From JANQSP01 sp965226095 (lineage in GTDB: Bacteria; Bdellovibrionota; Bdellovibrionia; Bdellovibrionales; UBA1609): a stretch of 64,000 nt of DNA. Below are positions 41,792 through 51,182 of the stretch, one piece after another. Both the position numbers and the translations under genes were made by a program. The stretch covers positions 1 through 64,000 of the forward strand of contig OZ245336.1 of the NCBI GenBank assembly GCA_965226095.1, read 5' to 3'. Position 1 is the first letter of the stretch; each line of letters opens with the position of its first letter. Under the pieces are notes generated by a model that did not search any database, was not told the origin of the DNA, and saw only the letters and a program-made list of their open reading frames with translations.

Positions 41792-43144
41792 TCATAATCC
41801 TGTATTCAACTCACTGTCTTCCAAAAACAAATCCTTCTCACCACTACTGAACACTTCATCCAACCTAGTACCATCATTGCCATTTTCTCTTTGATGATTT
41901 TCCGCTTTATTGTTTACACTAGTACCATTTACACGATTCAGCCCAAGATAGAGATCCCAGCCTTCCCACTCTTTTCCATAAAACTCTCTTGGACTTATTG
42001 GAAAACTGTCTGGCCTGTCACCAGAAACCAACCATTTCAATGCTTCCACCTTTGTTTGCATAAAGAAACTTTGAATATATTCCTTGGATTCCAGATAACT
42101 CATCTTATCTAATTCCTGAATCCTTAAGAAACCTCTTACATTTGTCCACCTACTATAAAACTTATGTGGCTCAGGTGGAAAATTAACAGGTATCTCACCT
42201 GATCTTAACCACTCATAGAGTTCCTCTCTTGTACTTATCCCCTCATCGATAACATAGTTTTGAGCTCGAGTATAAGTCATCATCTTGACTGTCCCTAAGA
42301 AATGTTTCCAACCGTACCAGCCTTTGCCTTTATAAGTTTGATCCGGATGAGATGGCATATCCTTTGGTAATTCACCCTTTCTACTTAATCTACGATAATC
42401 ATGAGTAAGTTTAATACCTAATTGCTGAACATATTTCTGAGCTTCTTCAAAACTTTTAAACTGTCTTTTTTGAGGAGCAATATAACCCGTACCTACAAAA
42501 TGTCCCCAACCTCGCCAACCTTTGCCTTTATAAATCTGATCCGGACGAGAAGGTAGATCAGAGGGTAATTCACCCTTTCTACTTAATCTACGATAATCAT
42601 GAGTAAGTTTAATACCTAATTGCTGAACATATTTCTGAGCTTCTTCAAAACTTTTAAACTGTGTTTTTTGAGGAGCAATATAACCTGTCCCTAAAAAATG
42701 CCCCCAGTCACGCCAGCCCTTACTTTCATAAGTTCTCTCCGGATGAGATGGCATATTTTTTGGTAACTTTCCATTTCCACTCAGCTCATAATATTGCCCC
42801 TTAGAAGCTACACCTATTCGTTGAACATACTCCATTGATTCTTCTAAACTTCTAAATGATTTCTCACGATTGGCAACACGACCTGTCCCTAAAAAATGCC
42901 CCCATGTTCGCCAACCTTTGCCTTTATAAGTCTGATCCGGACGAGAAGGTAGATCGAAAGGTATCTCACCAGTTTTATGCAATGCACCGTATTGTCTTTT
43001 CAAAACTACACCCTTTTGCTGAACAACTTCCTGAGCACTCTCATAACTCCTAAATGGTTCCCTCTTTTTAGAAAAAGATGTTTCACAGACAGAGTAACTC
43101 GCAAATGGAATAACAAATAAAACAAAATATAATATCGTTTTCAT
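41792..43144 (-). CDS. Secreted ~65-residue-repeat protein, copy 1
   Basis: ATG 43144 begins the signal peptide MKTILYFVLFVIPFASYSVC; frames further upstream are not needed. The 450-residue protein has four good repeats and two degenerate ones. Each repeat reads roughly F.S.E.AQ.YVQQ.G, a K...Y..L...GE.P.D.PS, then PDQ.YKGKGW.GW.HFLGTG. The last 45 residues (VNGTSVNNKAENHQRENGND onward) are acidic. This repeat resembles the phage-integrase repeat unit known from Pfam, recalled from memory, and the repeats of the helicase at 9.2 kb. Function is unknown; export is inferred from the signal peptide. Confidence 0.78.
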   Translation of the reverse strand: MKTILYFVLFVIPFASYSVCETSFSKKREPFRSYESAQEVVQQKGVVLKRQYGALHKTGEIPFDLPSRPDQTYKGKGWRTWGHFLGTGRVANREKSFRSLEESMEYVQRIGVASKGQYYELSGNGKLPKNMPSHPERTYESKGWRDWGHFLGTGYIAPQKTQFKSFEEAQKYVQQLGIKLTHDYRRLSRKGELPSDLPSRPDQIYKGKGWRGWGHFVGTGYIAPQKRQFKSFEEAQKYVQQLGIKLTHDYRRLSRKGELPKDMPSHPDQTYKGKGWYGWKHFLGTVKMMTYTRAQNYVIDEGISTREELYEWLRSGEIPVNFPPEPHKFYSRWTNVRGFLRIQELDKMSYLESKEYIQSFFMQTKVEALKWLVSGDRPDSFPISPREFYGKEWEGWDLYLGLNRVNGTSVNNKAENHQRENGNDGTRLDEVFSSGEKDLFLEDSELNTGL

Positions 43145-43406
43145 GTTAATTTTCTCTTTACAAAAAATCTGATTACTTTTTAACACTAAATCAATAATAC
43201 TTCTAATGGTAAACATTAACATATCTTCATTAAAAAAATAACTTGTGTACTTTTAAAAAGGAAATCAAGAAATTCTTTATTACTCTATAGTTCTGTAATT
43301 GGTTAGTATGTAAAATTTACACCATTCACTCCATACAAAGATTTATAAGAGCAAGGGGCAAGTATCCACCTGGTAAAAATACTAAGTTAAGACTAAATAT
43401 TATTAT

Positions 43407-45598
43407 TCAATATGAATCTCCTATAGATTCAATGAGGGATTCATAACCTGTATTCAACTCACTGTCTTCCAAAAACAAATCCTTCTCACCACTACTGAAC
43501 ACTTCATCCAACCTAGTACCATCATTGCCATTTTCTCTTTGATGATTTTCCGCTTTATTGTTTACACTAGTACCATTTACACGATTCAACCCAAGATCAC
43601 GATTCAGCCCAAGATAGAGATCCCAGCCTTCCCACTTTTTTCCATAAAACTCTCTTGGACTTATTGGAAAACTGTCTGGCCTGTCACCAGAAACCAACCA
43701 TTTCAATGCTTCCACCTTTGTTTGCATAAAGAAACTTTGAATATATTCCTTGGATTCCAGATAACTCATCTTATCTAATTCCTGAATCCTTAAGAAACCT
43801 CTTACATTTGTCCACCTACTATAAAACTTATGTGGCTCAGGTGGAAAATTAACAGGTATCTCACCTGATCTTAACCACTCATAGAGTTCCTCTCTTGTAC
43901 TTATCCCCTCATCGATAACATAGTTCTGAGCTCGAGTATAAGTCATCATCTTGACTGTCCCTAAGAAATGCTTCCAACCGCGCCAGCCTTTACCTTTATA
44001 AGTCTGATCCGGACTAGATGGCAGATCGAAAGGTACCTCATCAGTTTTACGTAATTCACGGTATTGTCTTTGCGAAACTACACCCTTTTGCTGAACAAAT
44101 TCTTGAACACTCTCATAACTCCTAAATGATTTCTCACGATTAGCAACACGACCTGTCCCTAAAAAATGCCCCCAACTGCGCCAACCTTTACCTTTATAAG
44201 TCTGATCCGGACGAGAAGGTAGATCAGAGGGTAATTCTCCTTTTTTACTCAATTCATGATACTGATTATTAGATGTAATACCTAATTGCTGAACATATTT
44301 CTGAGCCTTCTTAAAACTTCTGAACTGTTGCTGATAAGAGGCAACACGACCTGTTCCTAAAAAATGCCCCCAACTGCGCCAACCCTTGTCTTTATAAATT
44401 TGATCCGGATTAAAAGGCATATCGAAAGGTACCTCGCCCGTCTTCCTCAATGCATAATACTGAAGTGCAGATGTTATACCTTTTTGCTGAACAACTTCTT
44501 GTGCACTCTTATAGCTTCTAAATGGTTTCTCTCGATTGACCACATGACCTGTCTCTAAAAAGTGTCTCCAACCGCGCCGACCTTTGTCTTTATAAATTTG
44601 ATTCGGATTAGAAGGCATATCGAAAGGTACCTCGCCCGTCTTCCTCAATGCATAATACTGAAGTGCAGATGTTATACCTTTTTGCTGAACAACTTCTTGT
44701 GCACTCTTATAGCTTCTAAATGGTTTCTCTCGATTGACCACACGACCTGTCCCTAAAAAGTGTCTCCAACCGCTCCAACCTTTGCCTGTATAAAACTCAT
44801 ACGGATTAGAGGGCATATCTGGAGGCAAAGCCCCTGCTTGACTTAATGCTATATACTCAGTTGAACGTTTTATACCTTCTGCTCGAACATATTCTTTTGC
44901 TTTCTCGAAACTCCGAAATTGCCGGTTATGAGTGGCAACACGATTCGTTCCTAAAAAATGTCCCCAGCCACGCCAGCCTTTATCTTTATAAGTTCTCCCC
45001 GGATGAGAAGGTATATCTTTTGGTAACCTTCCATTTTCACTCAGCTCATAATATTGCCCCTCAGAAGCTACACCTATTCGTTGAACATATTCTTTTGCTT
45101 TCTTGAAACTCTGAAAGTGCCGATTTTGAGTGGCAACACGATTCGTTCCTAAAAAGTGACCCCAGTTAACCCAACCTTTTCCTTCGTATGTTTTCTCCGG
45201 ATGAGAAGGTATATCTTTTGGTATTTTTTTCTCTTTTCTAAATTTCTTAAACTGACCTCGAGAAGTTACACCTATTCGTTGAACATATTCTTTTGCTTTC
45301 TTGAAACTCTGAAAGTGCCGATTTTGAGTGGCAACACGATTCGTTCCTAAAAAGTGACCCCAGTTAACCCAACCTTTTCCTTCGTATGTTTTCTCCGGAC
45401 GAGAAGGTATATCTTTTGGTATTTTTTTCTCTTTTCTAAATTTCTTAAACTGACCTTGAGAAGTTACACCTATTCGTTGAACACACTCTGATAATCTCTG
45501 ACTTGCTTTTTTATCGAAGAAAAAGATTTGTTACATTTAGAATTAGTATAACCAGATAGTGGAATAAACAATATGGTAATATAAAATATTATTTTCAT
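43407..45598 (-). pseudogene. Secreted ~65-residue-repeat protein, copy 2, frameshifted near the start
   Basis: ATG 45598 begins a signal peptide (MKIIFYITILFIPLSGYTNS) but this frame stops at 45470. The repeats run in a different frame, open from about 45530 to 43407, with no start codon before TTG 44828. They hold about eight good repeats and two degenerate ones (IPKDIPSHPEKTYEGKGW, GW.GWGHFLGT, then EQAQ.YV units). The final 180 residues are nearly identical to copy 1. The shift lies between codons that read D-Y-Q-S-V-F and L-S-E-C-V-Q. Either the gene is dead, or the repeat part is made from an internal start without export. The acidic C-terminus is as in copy 1. Confidence 0.75.
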
Positions 45599-45858
45599 CT
45601 AAACTTTCTTTTTGTAAAATTTTTTCTTACATTGCAAAACCAATACAAAATATTCCTAACACTCTGATAAACATCGAAGAAAAAGATTTGTTAAGTGTAT
45701 AACCAGATATTAAACATTGTACAATTTACATTTAAATAATAAAGTTTGCAAATGTTTAAAAAGGAAATCAAGAAATTCTTTATTACTCTATAGTTCTGTA
45801 ATTGGTTAGTATGTAAAATTTACACCATTCACTCCATATTAAAAATTTAAAAGAATTT
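45599..45858. other. Intergenic region with a partial copy of the repeat-gene 5' end
   Basis: A degraded copy of the signal-peptide region (GAAGAAAAAGATTTGTTA at about 45675) lies here, as does the shared TTCTTTATTACTCTATAGTT block near 45777. No gene is supported. Confidence 0.6.
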
Positions 45859-46935
45859 TTAAAGCCAGTTTTTCCTCTTAAAAAACCAGATCATGCCACC
45901 ACTTAATAAGAGAATAATTATCCATATGGAAAAATAACCATACTTCCAATTTAATTCAGGCATAACCTGAAAATTCATACCATAAATACCCACAACAAAA
46001 GTTAGAGGAATAAATAGTGAAGCAAATAAAGTTAACACTTTCATCACCTCATTCATTTTACGGTTAATGGTATTTTGATAAAAATTCATCAAAGAGGAAG
46101 TGAGCTCATTATAATAATCCAGCACTTCAATAATTTGTATCACATGATCCTGTATATCTCTAAAGTATCGTAAATTTTTTTGCTCAATCCATGGATGTTT
46201 ACTGACAATAATTTTATTCATAGCTTCTCTAAATGGAAAGATAGTTTTTCTTAAAAACAAAAATTCACTTTTTAAAGATAAAATCTCAATTGGTTGAATA
46301 AAGTTGACATTATTGGTCACTTTATTTTCCAGAGATTCAAATTGATCCTCCATCGTTTCCAATGCCAGGAAATACTGATCCACGATGAGATCCATAAGAG
46401 CATAAAATAAATAATCTGCTTTCAAAGTCCTGATTTTCCAAACAGATTTTCTAATACGTTCCTTAACAGGCTCAAAAACATCGTGTTTTGTATTACTAAA
46501 CGACAAAACAAAATCTTCAGCAAAAAACAAACTGGTTTGAGAAGTCACCACACAGGGCTTGCCTTTCTTACTTTTTATATCCACCAGCTTCATAATGGCA
46601 AATAACATGTTATCCATCTCTTCCAGTTTAGGACGATGATCTGTATTTAAAATATCCTCCAACCAAAGACGATGAATACCAAACTGCTGTCCAATAGCTT
46701 CAATAACTGTTTTACTGGATAAACCCTGAAACTCAATCCATGTTACTTCTGATTTATTTTTTGTACTCTCTATACACTTCTCCAAAGTCGCTGAATGAGA
46801 TTCAAAAAAAGATTGCTTATTATAGTTCATCAGATTGATGTCAATGGTTTCCGTATCTCCACTGTCATCCACATACACCAGTGAACCTGGATGCAAACCT
46901 ATCAATTTTTTACTGGTCTTTAAAAATCGAGCCAT
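45859..46935 (-). CDS. corA: Magnesium/cobalt transporter CorA
   Basis: CorA-family inner-membrane channel (358 residues) that carries Mg2+ into the cytoplasm as a pentamer. The C-terminal end has two membrane helices. The first ends with the GMN signature (VGIYGMNFQVMPELNWKYG), and the second precedes the basic tail FFKRKNWL. The N-terminal cytoplasmic funnel contains FGIHRLWLEDILNTDHRPKL and long helices (LFLRKTIFPFREAMNKII). Ni/Co carriers share this fold. It lies 46 bases downstream of the gene next to glutamine synthetase and could be co-transcribed. Confidence 0.95.
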   Translation of the reverse strand: MARFLKTSKKLIGLHPGSLVYVDDSGDTETIDINLMNYNKQSFFESHSATLEKCIESTKNKSEVTWIEFQGLSSKTVIEAIGQQFGIHRLWLEDILNTDHRPKLEEMDNMLFAIMKLVDIKSKKGKPCVVTSQTSLFFAEDFVLSFSNTKHDVFEPVKERIRKSVWKIRTLKADYLFYALMDLIVDQYFLALETMEDQFESLENKVTNNVNFIQPIEILSLKSEFLFLRKTIFPFREAMNKIIVSKHPWIEQKNLRYFRDIQDHVIQIIEVLDYYNELTSSLMNFYQNTINRKMNEVMKVLTLFASLFIPLTFVVGIYGMNFQVMPELNWKYGYFSIWIIILLLSGGMIWFFKRKNWL

Positions 46936-46980
46936 AATATTTTCCTTTTACTGTATAATTTCTATAGTTCATCAGAAACA

Positions 46981-48246
46981 TCAAACACTCACCAACTTCT
47001 TGTTTTCTATCAAATGTTTTTCCAAATGCCGGTACAAAGAAGAAGACGAACGGCCGTCATCACCATAGGAAATAAGAAAAGTTTGTTGATCGTATAAGCG
47101 AGAAAGAAACTCCAAAGTATCTTCAGTAGGGTTTTTACAAGTCTTTTGTAAAAGATTTCTGAAATTACTCGCACTCAAAGAAATAAAAATATTTTGATCA
47201 CTAGCCTGACGAATAAATCCTCTTAACTCATAGAGCTTTTTAAAGTTAGACACCAAGATATAAGAATTCCTGAACAACTCTGATGAACTGGAATATTTTT
47301 TAAACAGCTCATTTATCGTACGTGTTTTCATATATTGAATAGGTACATTCACCAATAAAACCGGAGATTTTGAATTTCCACCATTTTTTTTAACATGAGA
47401 CAAAGATTTTCTAATATGAGATGAAATATTCTTACTATTACTTTCATACTGTGTAACCAAAACATTTTCTTCATACAAAGCATCCATAGGTAAAATATTT
47501 TTACCGCGTTTCTGAAAAAGCAAAGCCTTTGTTAAATTCTGCCGTATCAGTTCCATATTTAAATGTTGATGGTTAAGATTTTTAAAAATGCTCCCGGAAC
47601 AACGAAGCACATTAATATCCACTCGTGCAGATTCAAAATTATCAATTAAAGATTTAATAATATTTTTAGGATCTTTTTTTCCATAAAAAGCAGAATAAAT
47701 AAGATTTAACCCTAATACACCAAGTGTCTCATACTGCTGAAGACGGGTTTTATCCAACAAATCCACATGTAAAATAATTTCATTGAGTGCTGACTTCACA
47801 GCATTTTGAAAACGGATACCCATCCAGCCATGATGATGAGATACTTTATCGGGATTTAATGTGCTGGCAGCTACTGTATCGGCAAAAGCAAAAAAACGAG
47901 TGTTATGCCCTCGAGTTTTTTTTAGCCTCTTTTCCAATAAACTATACTCATGATCCAACATTTTAAACAAACGCTCTAAAGAAACATAGCGACCAACATG
48001 ACCATAAATTTGATCACTAAATGTCATATCATAAGCAGACATACTTTTAGCTACAGTTTGTGAAGCTTTTCCAGCTTTAAAAAAGTGATTCACCACCTCC
48101 TGGCCTGCACCAATTTCTGCAAAAGTGCCATAAATTCCAGGATTGCTATTGAGTACAGCGGCTTTTTCTACAGCTATTTTTTCAATGTAAGGCATAGTAG
48201 AATAATACTGTAAAAGTGCCTCACCATCACGATCTAAATTAATCAA
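46981..48246 (-). CDS. Conserved protein of unknown function beside glutamine synthetase
   Basis: The 421 residues match a conserved family with NPGIYGTFAEIGAGQEVVNH near the start, TISAYDMTFSDQIYG-like, RFFAFADTVAA, HHHGWMGIRFQ and VLGLNLIYSAFYG. I recall relatives in several phyla, some labelled TonB-dependent receptor or nicotinate-nucleotide adenylyltransferase, labels I consider unsupported: no beta-barrel and no nucleotidyltransferase motif is seen. Cytoplasmic, no signal peptide. Its start overlaps the glutamine synthetase stop by eight bases, so translation is coupled and a link to nitrogen metabolism is possible. Confidence 0.72.
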   Translation of the reverse strand: MINLDRDGEALLQYYSTMPYIEKIAVEKAAVLNSNPGIYGTFAEIGAGQEVVNHFFKAGKASQTVAKSMSAYDMTFSDQIYGHVGRYVSLERLFKMLDHEYSLLEKRLKKTRGHNTRFFAFADTVAASTLNPDKVSHHHGWMGIRFQNAVKSALNEIILHVDLLDKTRLQQYETLGVLGLNLIYSAFYGKKDPKNIIKSLIDNFESARVDINVLRCSGSIFKNLNHQHLNMELIRQNLTKALLFQKRGKNILPMDALYEENVLVTQYESNSKNISSHIRKSLSHVKKNGGNSKSPVLLVNVPIQYMKTRTINELFKKYSSSSELFRNSYILVSNFKKLYELRGFIRQASDQNIFISLSASNFRNLLQKTCKNPTEDTLEFLSRLYDQQTFLISYGDDGRSSSSLYRHLEKHLIENKKLVSV

Positions 48247-49285
48247 TATCGCAAATTGTTTTTAAGATCCGAGCAGCAATCTGAAAAGGATCTGCATTTG
48301 CGCCAGGCCGACGATCTTCCAAATACCCATAGCCTTTCTTGGAAACATGTAGAGGAATACGAATAGAAGCTCCTCTATCCGCAACTCCATACCTAAATTC
48401 ATCAATATGGCAGGTTTCATGCTCTCCAGTCAGCCGATCCGACAAGCCATGACCATAAACATTTATATGCTCCTGATGTTTTTTAGATAAAAGAGAAATA
48501 GCTGAATCAATAGATTGCTTCCCGGTAGAAGGATTTCTCATGGATTTTAGAGAAAAATTAGTGTGCTGACCAGCTCCATTCCAGTTGCCCTTCACCGGCT
48601 TGTTATCCAAAGTGGCAGTAATTTTAAAATCCTCTCCCAATCGATATAACAAATAGCGAGCCAACCAGGCATGATCAGCTGCAGTCAGCGGATCTGCGGA
48701 TTCTCCTTTAAACCCTCTATACCCAATTTGAAATTCCCATTGCCCAGGCATGACCTCTGCATTAACTCCAAAAATCAGAATGCCAGCTTCCAAACAACAT
48801 TTTAAATGTTTCTCTACTAACTCCCGGCCAAACACTTCATCAGCTCCAATCCCACAATAAAAGGGACCTTGAGGTGCAGGATAACCTTTGTCAGGCCACC
48901 CTAAAGGTGTGCGATTTTTAAATAAAGTATATTCCTGTTCGAAACCAAACCATGGCTCTTCTTTTTCAGCACCAGCAGACAATACTCTGCGTAATTCTGC
49001 CCGGGTATTGGTAGAATGTGCAGAACCATCAGGATTGAACACTTCACAAAGTACCAAATAATTATCCCCGCATCGTATAGAGTCTTTTACAAATCTCACC
49101 GGCTTCAATGTTAAGTCAGAATCATTGCCTGGTGCTTGATAAGTAGAAGAACCATCAAAGCCCCATTCCAGGAAATCTTCTATTTTTACAGATTTATTAT
49201 CCAATTGTAAAATTCGAGTTTTAGAACGAAGTTTTTGTGTAGGTGTCGCTCCGTCCATCCATATATATTCACAAAAATTAGCCAT
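48239..49285 (-). CDS. glnII: Glutamine synthetase, type II (eukaryotic-like)
   Basis: Enzyme of 348 residues, much shorter than the 470-residue GSI, that makes glutamine from glutamate, ammonia and ATP. The GSII-specific blocks are present: YIWMDG, GFDGSSTYQAPGNDSDLTL, EPWFGFEQEYTLF, VMPGQWEFQIGYRG, NGAGQHTNFS and RGASIRIPL. There is no GSI adenylylation Tyr motif, so control should differ from GlnE-controlled enzymes. It is coupled to the conserved gene downstream by an eight-base overlap. Confidence 0.95.
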   Translation of the reverse strand: MANFCEYIWMDGATPTQKLRSKTRILQLDNKSVKIEDFLEWGFDGSSTYQAPGNDSDLTLKPVRFVKDSIRCGDNYLVLCEVFNPDGSAHSTNTRAELRRVLSAGAEKEEPWFGFEQEYTLFKNRTPLGWPDKGYPAPQGPFYCGIGADEVFGRELVEKHLKCCLEAGILIFGVNAEVMPGQWEFQIGYRGFKGESADPLTAADHAWLARYLLYRLGEDFKITATLDNKPVKGNWNGAGQHTNFSLKSMRNPSTGKQSIDSAISLLSKKHQEHINVYGHGLSDRLTGEHETCHIDEFRYGVADRGASIRIPLHVSKKGYGYLEDRRPGANADPFQIAARILKTICDID

Positions 49286-49510
49286 AATACCCTCTTTCTG
49301 TGTTATTTAAATGTTTCCTGTTTTTTAAAGCTGTGCACAAAAACCCAATCTTTTAACAACTTAATCCTTCAGGGACTTTATAATGATTTTTCACTGAATT
49401 TCAATAAATATTTTTTATGACACTTAAGCTCTCTTGAAGCTTGAATCCAAAAATAAAAATACTACTGCTATAAATACCTTATAATTCTCAAACTCACACA
49501 ATCCAATAAT
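49286..49510. other. Intergenic region, nothing recognised
   Basis: The 225-bp interval upstream of glutamine synthetase contains no supported gene and no known nitrogen-control site that I can identify. Confidence 0.5.
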
Positions 49511-49873
49511 TTATAATCCCAACATCTTTCTTATAAAAAACCATATATTTTTCCGACAGTGTTTTCTCACGTCAGCAGTCGCTTTAGAGTAATTATCAGT
49601 TGCTTTGGATAAATCAGCAGTGGCTTTGGATATGTCCGCCATGGCTGTGGTTAGATCAGCATCGGCCTTGGATAGTTCAGCACCGGATTTTTTGGACACG
49701 ACAGCATTGGCTTTGGACATAGCGGCAGTGGCTTTGGACATGTTCGCCATGGCTGTGGTTATATCTGCTTTTACTTTCTGACACATTGGATCTTGCTCAT
49801 AAGAAATACCTTTCCAAAAAACGGAAACACCAATCAGAACTGTAACACTAACCAACGCAATTAAAAGTTTCAT
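49511..49873 (-). CDS. Membrane-anchored heptad-repeat (coiled-coil) protein
   Basis: 120 residues with an N-terminal hydrophobic signal or anchor (LLIALVSVTVLIGVSVFW) and a good AGGAGG site before the ATG. Residues about 36-105 are built from seven-residue units of the form (S/T)KA(T/N)A(A/D)(M/L/V), e.g. MSKATAAMSKANAV and DLSKATDNYSKATADV, a continuous coiled coil that could trimerise. A short basic end (RKHCRKNIWFF) follows. It resembles lipoprotein-like or tail-fibre-like stalks but no family is recognised. The codons in the heptads are repetitive, implying slippage growth. Confidence 0.65.
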   Translation of the reverse strand: MKLLIALVSVTVLIGVSVFWKGISYEQDPMCQKVKADITTAMANMSKATAAMSKANAVVSKKSGAELSKADADLTTAMADISKATADLSKATDNYSKATADVRKHCRKNIWFFIRKMLGL

Positions 49874-49990
49874 ATCTACCTCCTTCTTTGATCTACAATC
49901 ATATCATCAAATAGAAATCTGTAAAGCTTTAAGAGTGTTTAATTCCAGTTGACTGGATACCTGAATTTTAGAATTTTTTAATGGTACAGA

Positions 49991-51112
49991 TTATTGGATG
50001 ACAGGGACACTCCAACCCCTTACATCCTTTCCTCTCCAAAAGCCATTGTGATCTTTGACCAGTAGATGTCTGGAATCTTGGATCTCGGAACGAAACCCTG
50101 CTTGTTGAAAGAGGTGTAACAAGACTATTTCATCAGATAATACTTCTACTCGTCTTACAATAGCGACGTGACCATAGTTAGACCAAGAAAATGAGATACT
50201 AGAACCCGATGTTGGTAATTGAGTTGAACAACCATTATCAAAAAATACAAACTTAAGTTTTATTTCCTCCTCTGGTTCTATTTGTATAATAGGATTATGT
50301 GTATTAGAAAATGCTGTTAAATAAAAAGATAAATCTTTGCCATGACCAAGGCCTAGGCCAATTCTAGTAGGGACATTATACACATTCCTAAAAAAACGAT
50401 GAACCAGCTCGGTACATTGATATCGCCCACCTTTTTTATTTCCATAAGCAATAATTCCCATATAATCATCAAAGCGTTTTCCATATTCGATAGGCATTGG
50501 TATTTGAAAAGTGCCTGGGTATTCACCCAACGTATCTTCTAAAGAAAAAACTTCCTTTCCTGGATACAGTTGATTCCGATTCTCTTCTACTTGACATGTA
50601 CTCTCTAAGTTAGAGTGAAAAGAATAATTTAATGTCCAATATCTAGGCCTTGTTTCGGTCTTCCTAATAGGCGGTGACTTACCTACATTACAATTAACAC
50701 TTAAAGATAGTTTATCATGAATCTGAATTTCTATCGTTCCCTCTTCAAATTCCAATAAATATCTATTATCGTCATATTTTTTGAAGTCTATATTATCTTG
50801 AAATTGAATATCCTCTGTGAGACTACCTAAAATTAATTTCGATCTTTCAGGAGAAAATTGCAAAAAATATCCATCATGATTATATAGATTATAATAATAT
50901 CCCTCCTCGAGGTGATTATATATTTCAACATAGTTATTAACACTCATTTCACTATTCTTGCTTTGCAGAGTACAAGAGTACCACCCCTGTTCAGGATCTC
51001 CTGATTGAGGTGTTCTTTTTATTTGGGCAGTAGTAGCGCAAGAGCAAATATACAAAAATACCATTATTACTATAAACAAGTGAAGCAACTTTATTTGTCG
51101 AACAGGATTCAT
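49991..51112 (-). CDS. Lipoprotein with CHAP-like amidase/peptidase domain
   Basis: The 373-residue protein has a lipoprotein signal ending FLYICSC, with lipidation at Cys25. The middle part (about 45-210) is beta-rich and unrecognised. The C-terminal third fits a CHAP/NlpC-P60-type fold: GGRYQCTELVHRFFRNVY gives the catalytic Cys, and SWSNYGHVAIVRRVE the His. Such domains cleave peptidoglycan cross-links or glutathionylspermidine. Envelope location and a cell-wall role are inferred. It is located upstream of gpmA on the same strand, with a 70-base gap downstream to its stop. Confidence 0.72.
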   Translation of the reverse strand: MNPVRQIKLLHLFIVIMVFLYICSCATTAQIKRTPQSGDPEQGWYSCTLQSKNSEMSVNNYVEIYNHLEEGYYYNLYNHDGYFLQFSPERSKLILGSLTEDIQFQDNIDFKKYDDNRYLLEFEEGTIEIQIHDKLSLSVNCNVGKSPPIRKTETRPRYWTLNYSFHSNLESTCQVEENRNQLYPGKEVFSLEDTLGEYPGTFQIPMPIEYGKRFDDYMGIIAYGNKKGGRYQCTELVHRFFRNVYNVPTRIGLGLGHGKDLSFYLTAFSNTHNPIIQIEPEEEIKLKFVFFDNGCSTQLPTSGSSISFSWSNYGHVAIVRRVEVLSDEIVLLHLFQQAGFRSEIQDSRHLLVKDHNGFWRGKDVRGWSVPVIQ

Positions 51113-51182
51113 GATACATTTCTCCTTAGTTAAAACTTATCATCCAAAAACTCGCACTGACCGACAACAAGTATTGATAAAA

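Larger units (their letters stand above)
41720..45845. repeat. Tandem duplication carrying two repeat-protein genes
   Basis: The end of the Arg/His-rich gene plus its downstream region (GTATCCACCTGGTAAAAATA, 41718 onward) is repeated at about 43363, and the block around GTTCTGTAATTGGTTAGTAT (near 43290) is repeated at about 45795. The two units differ in length because the repeat-protein genes inside have different repeat counts. The first unit is about 1.6 kb and the second about 2.5 kb. Confidence 0.88.

Noticed and set aside
43539..45350. Plus-strand frames across the repeat proteins
   Set aside because: They are antisense shadows that recur in each repeat and lack ribosome sites.
41792..45598. 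Repeat proteins as phage integrases
   Set aside because: No catalytic Arg-His-Arg-Tyr set is present. The proteins consist of repeats and a signal peptide.
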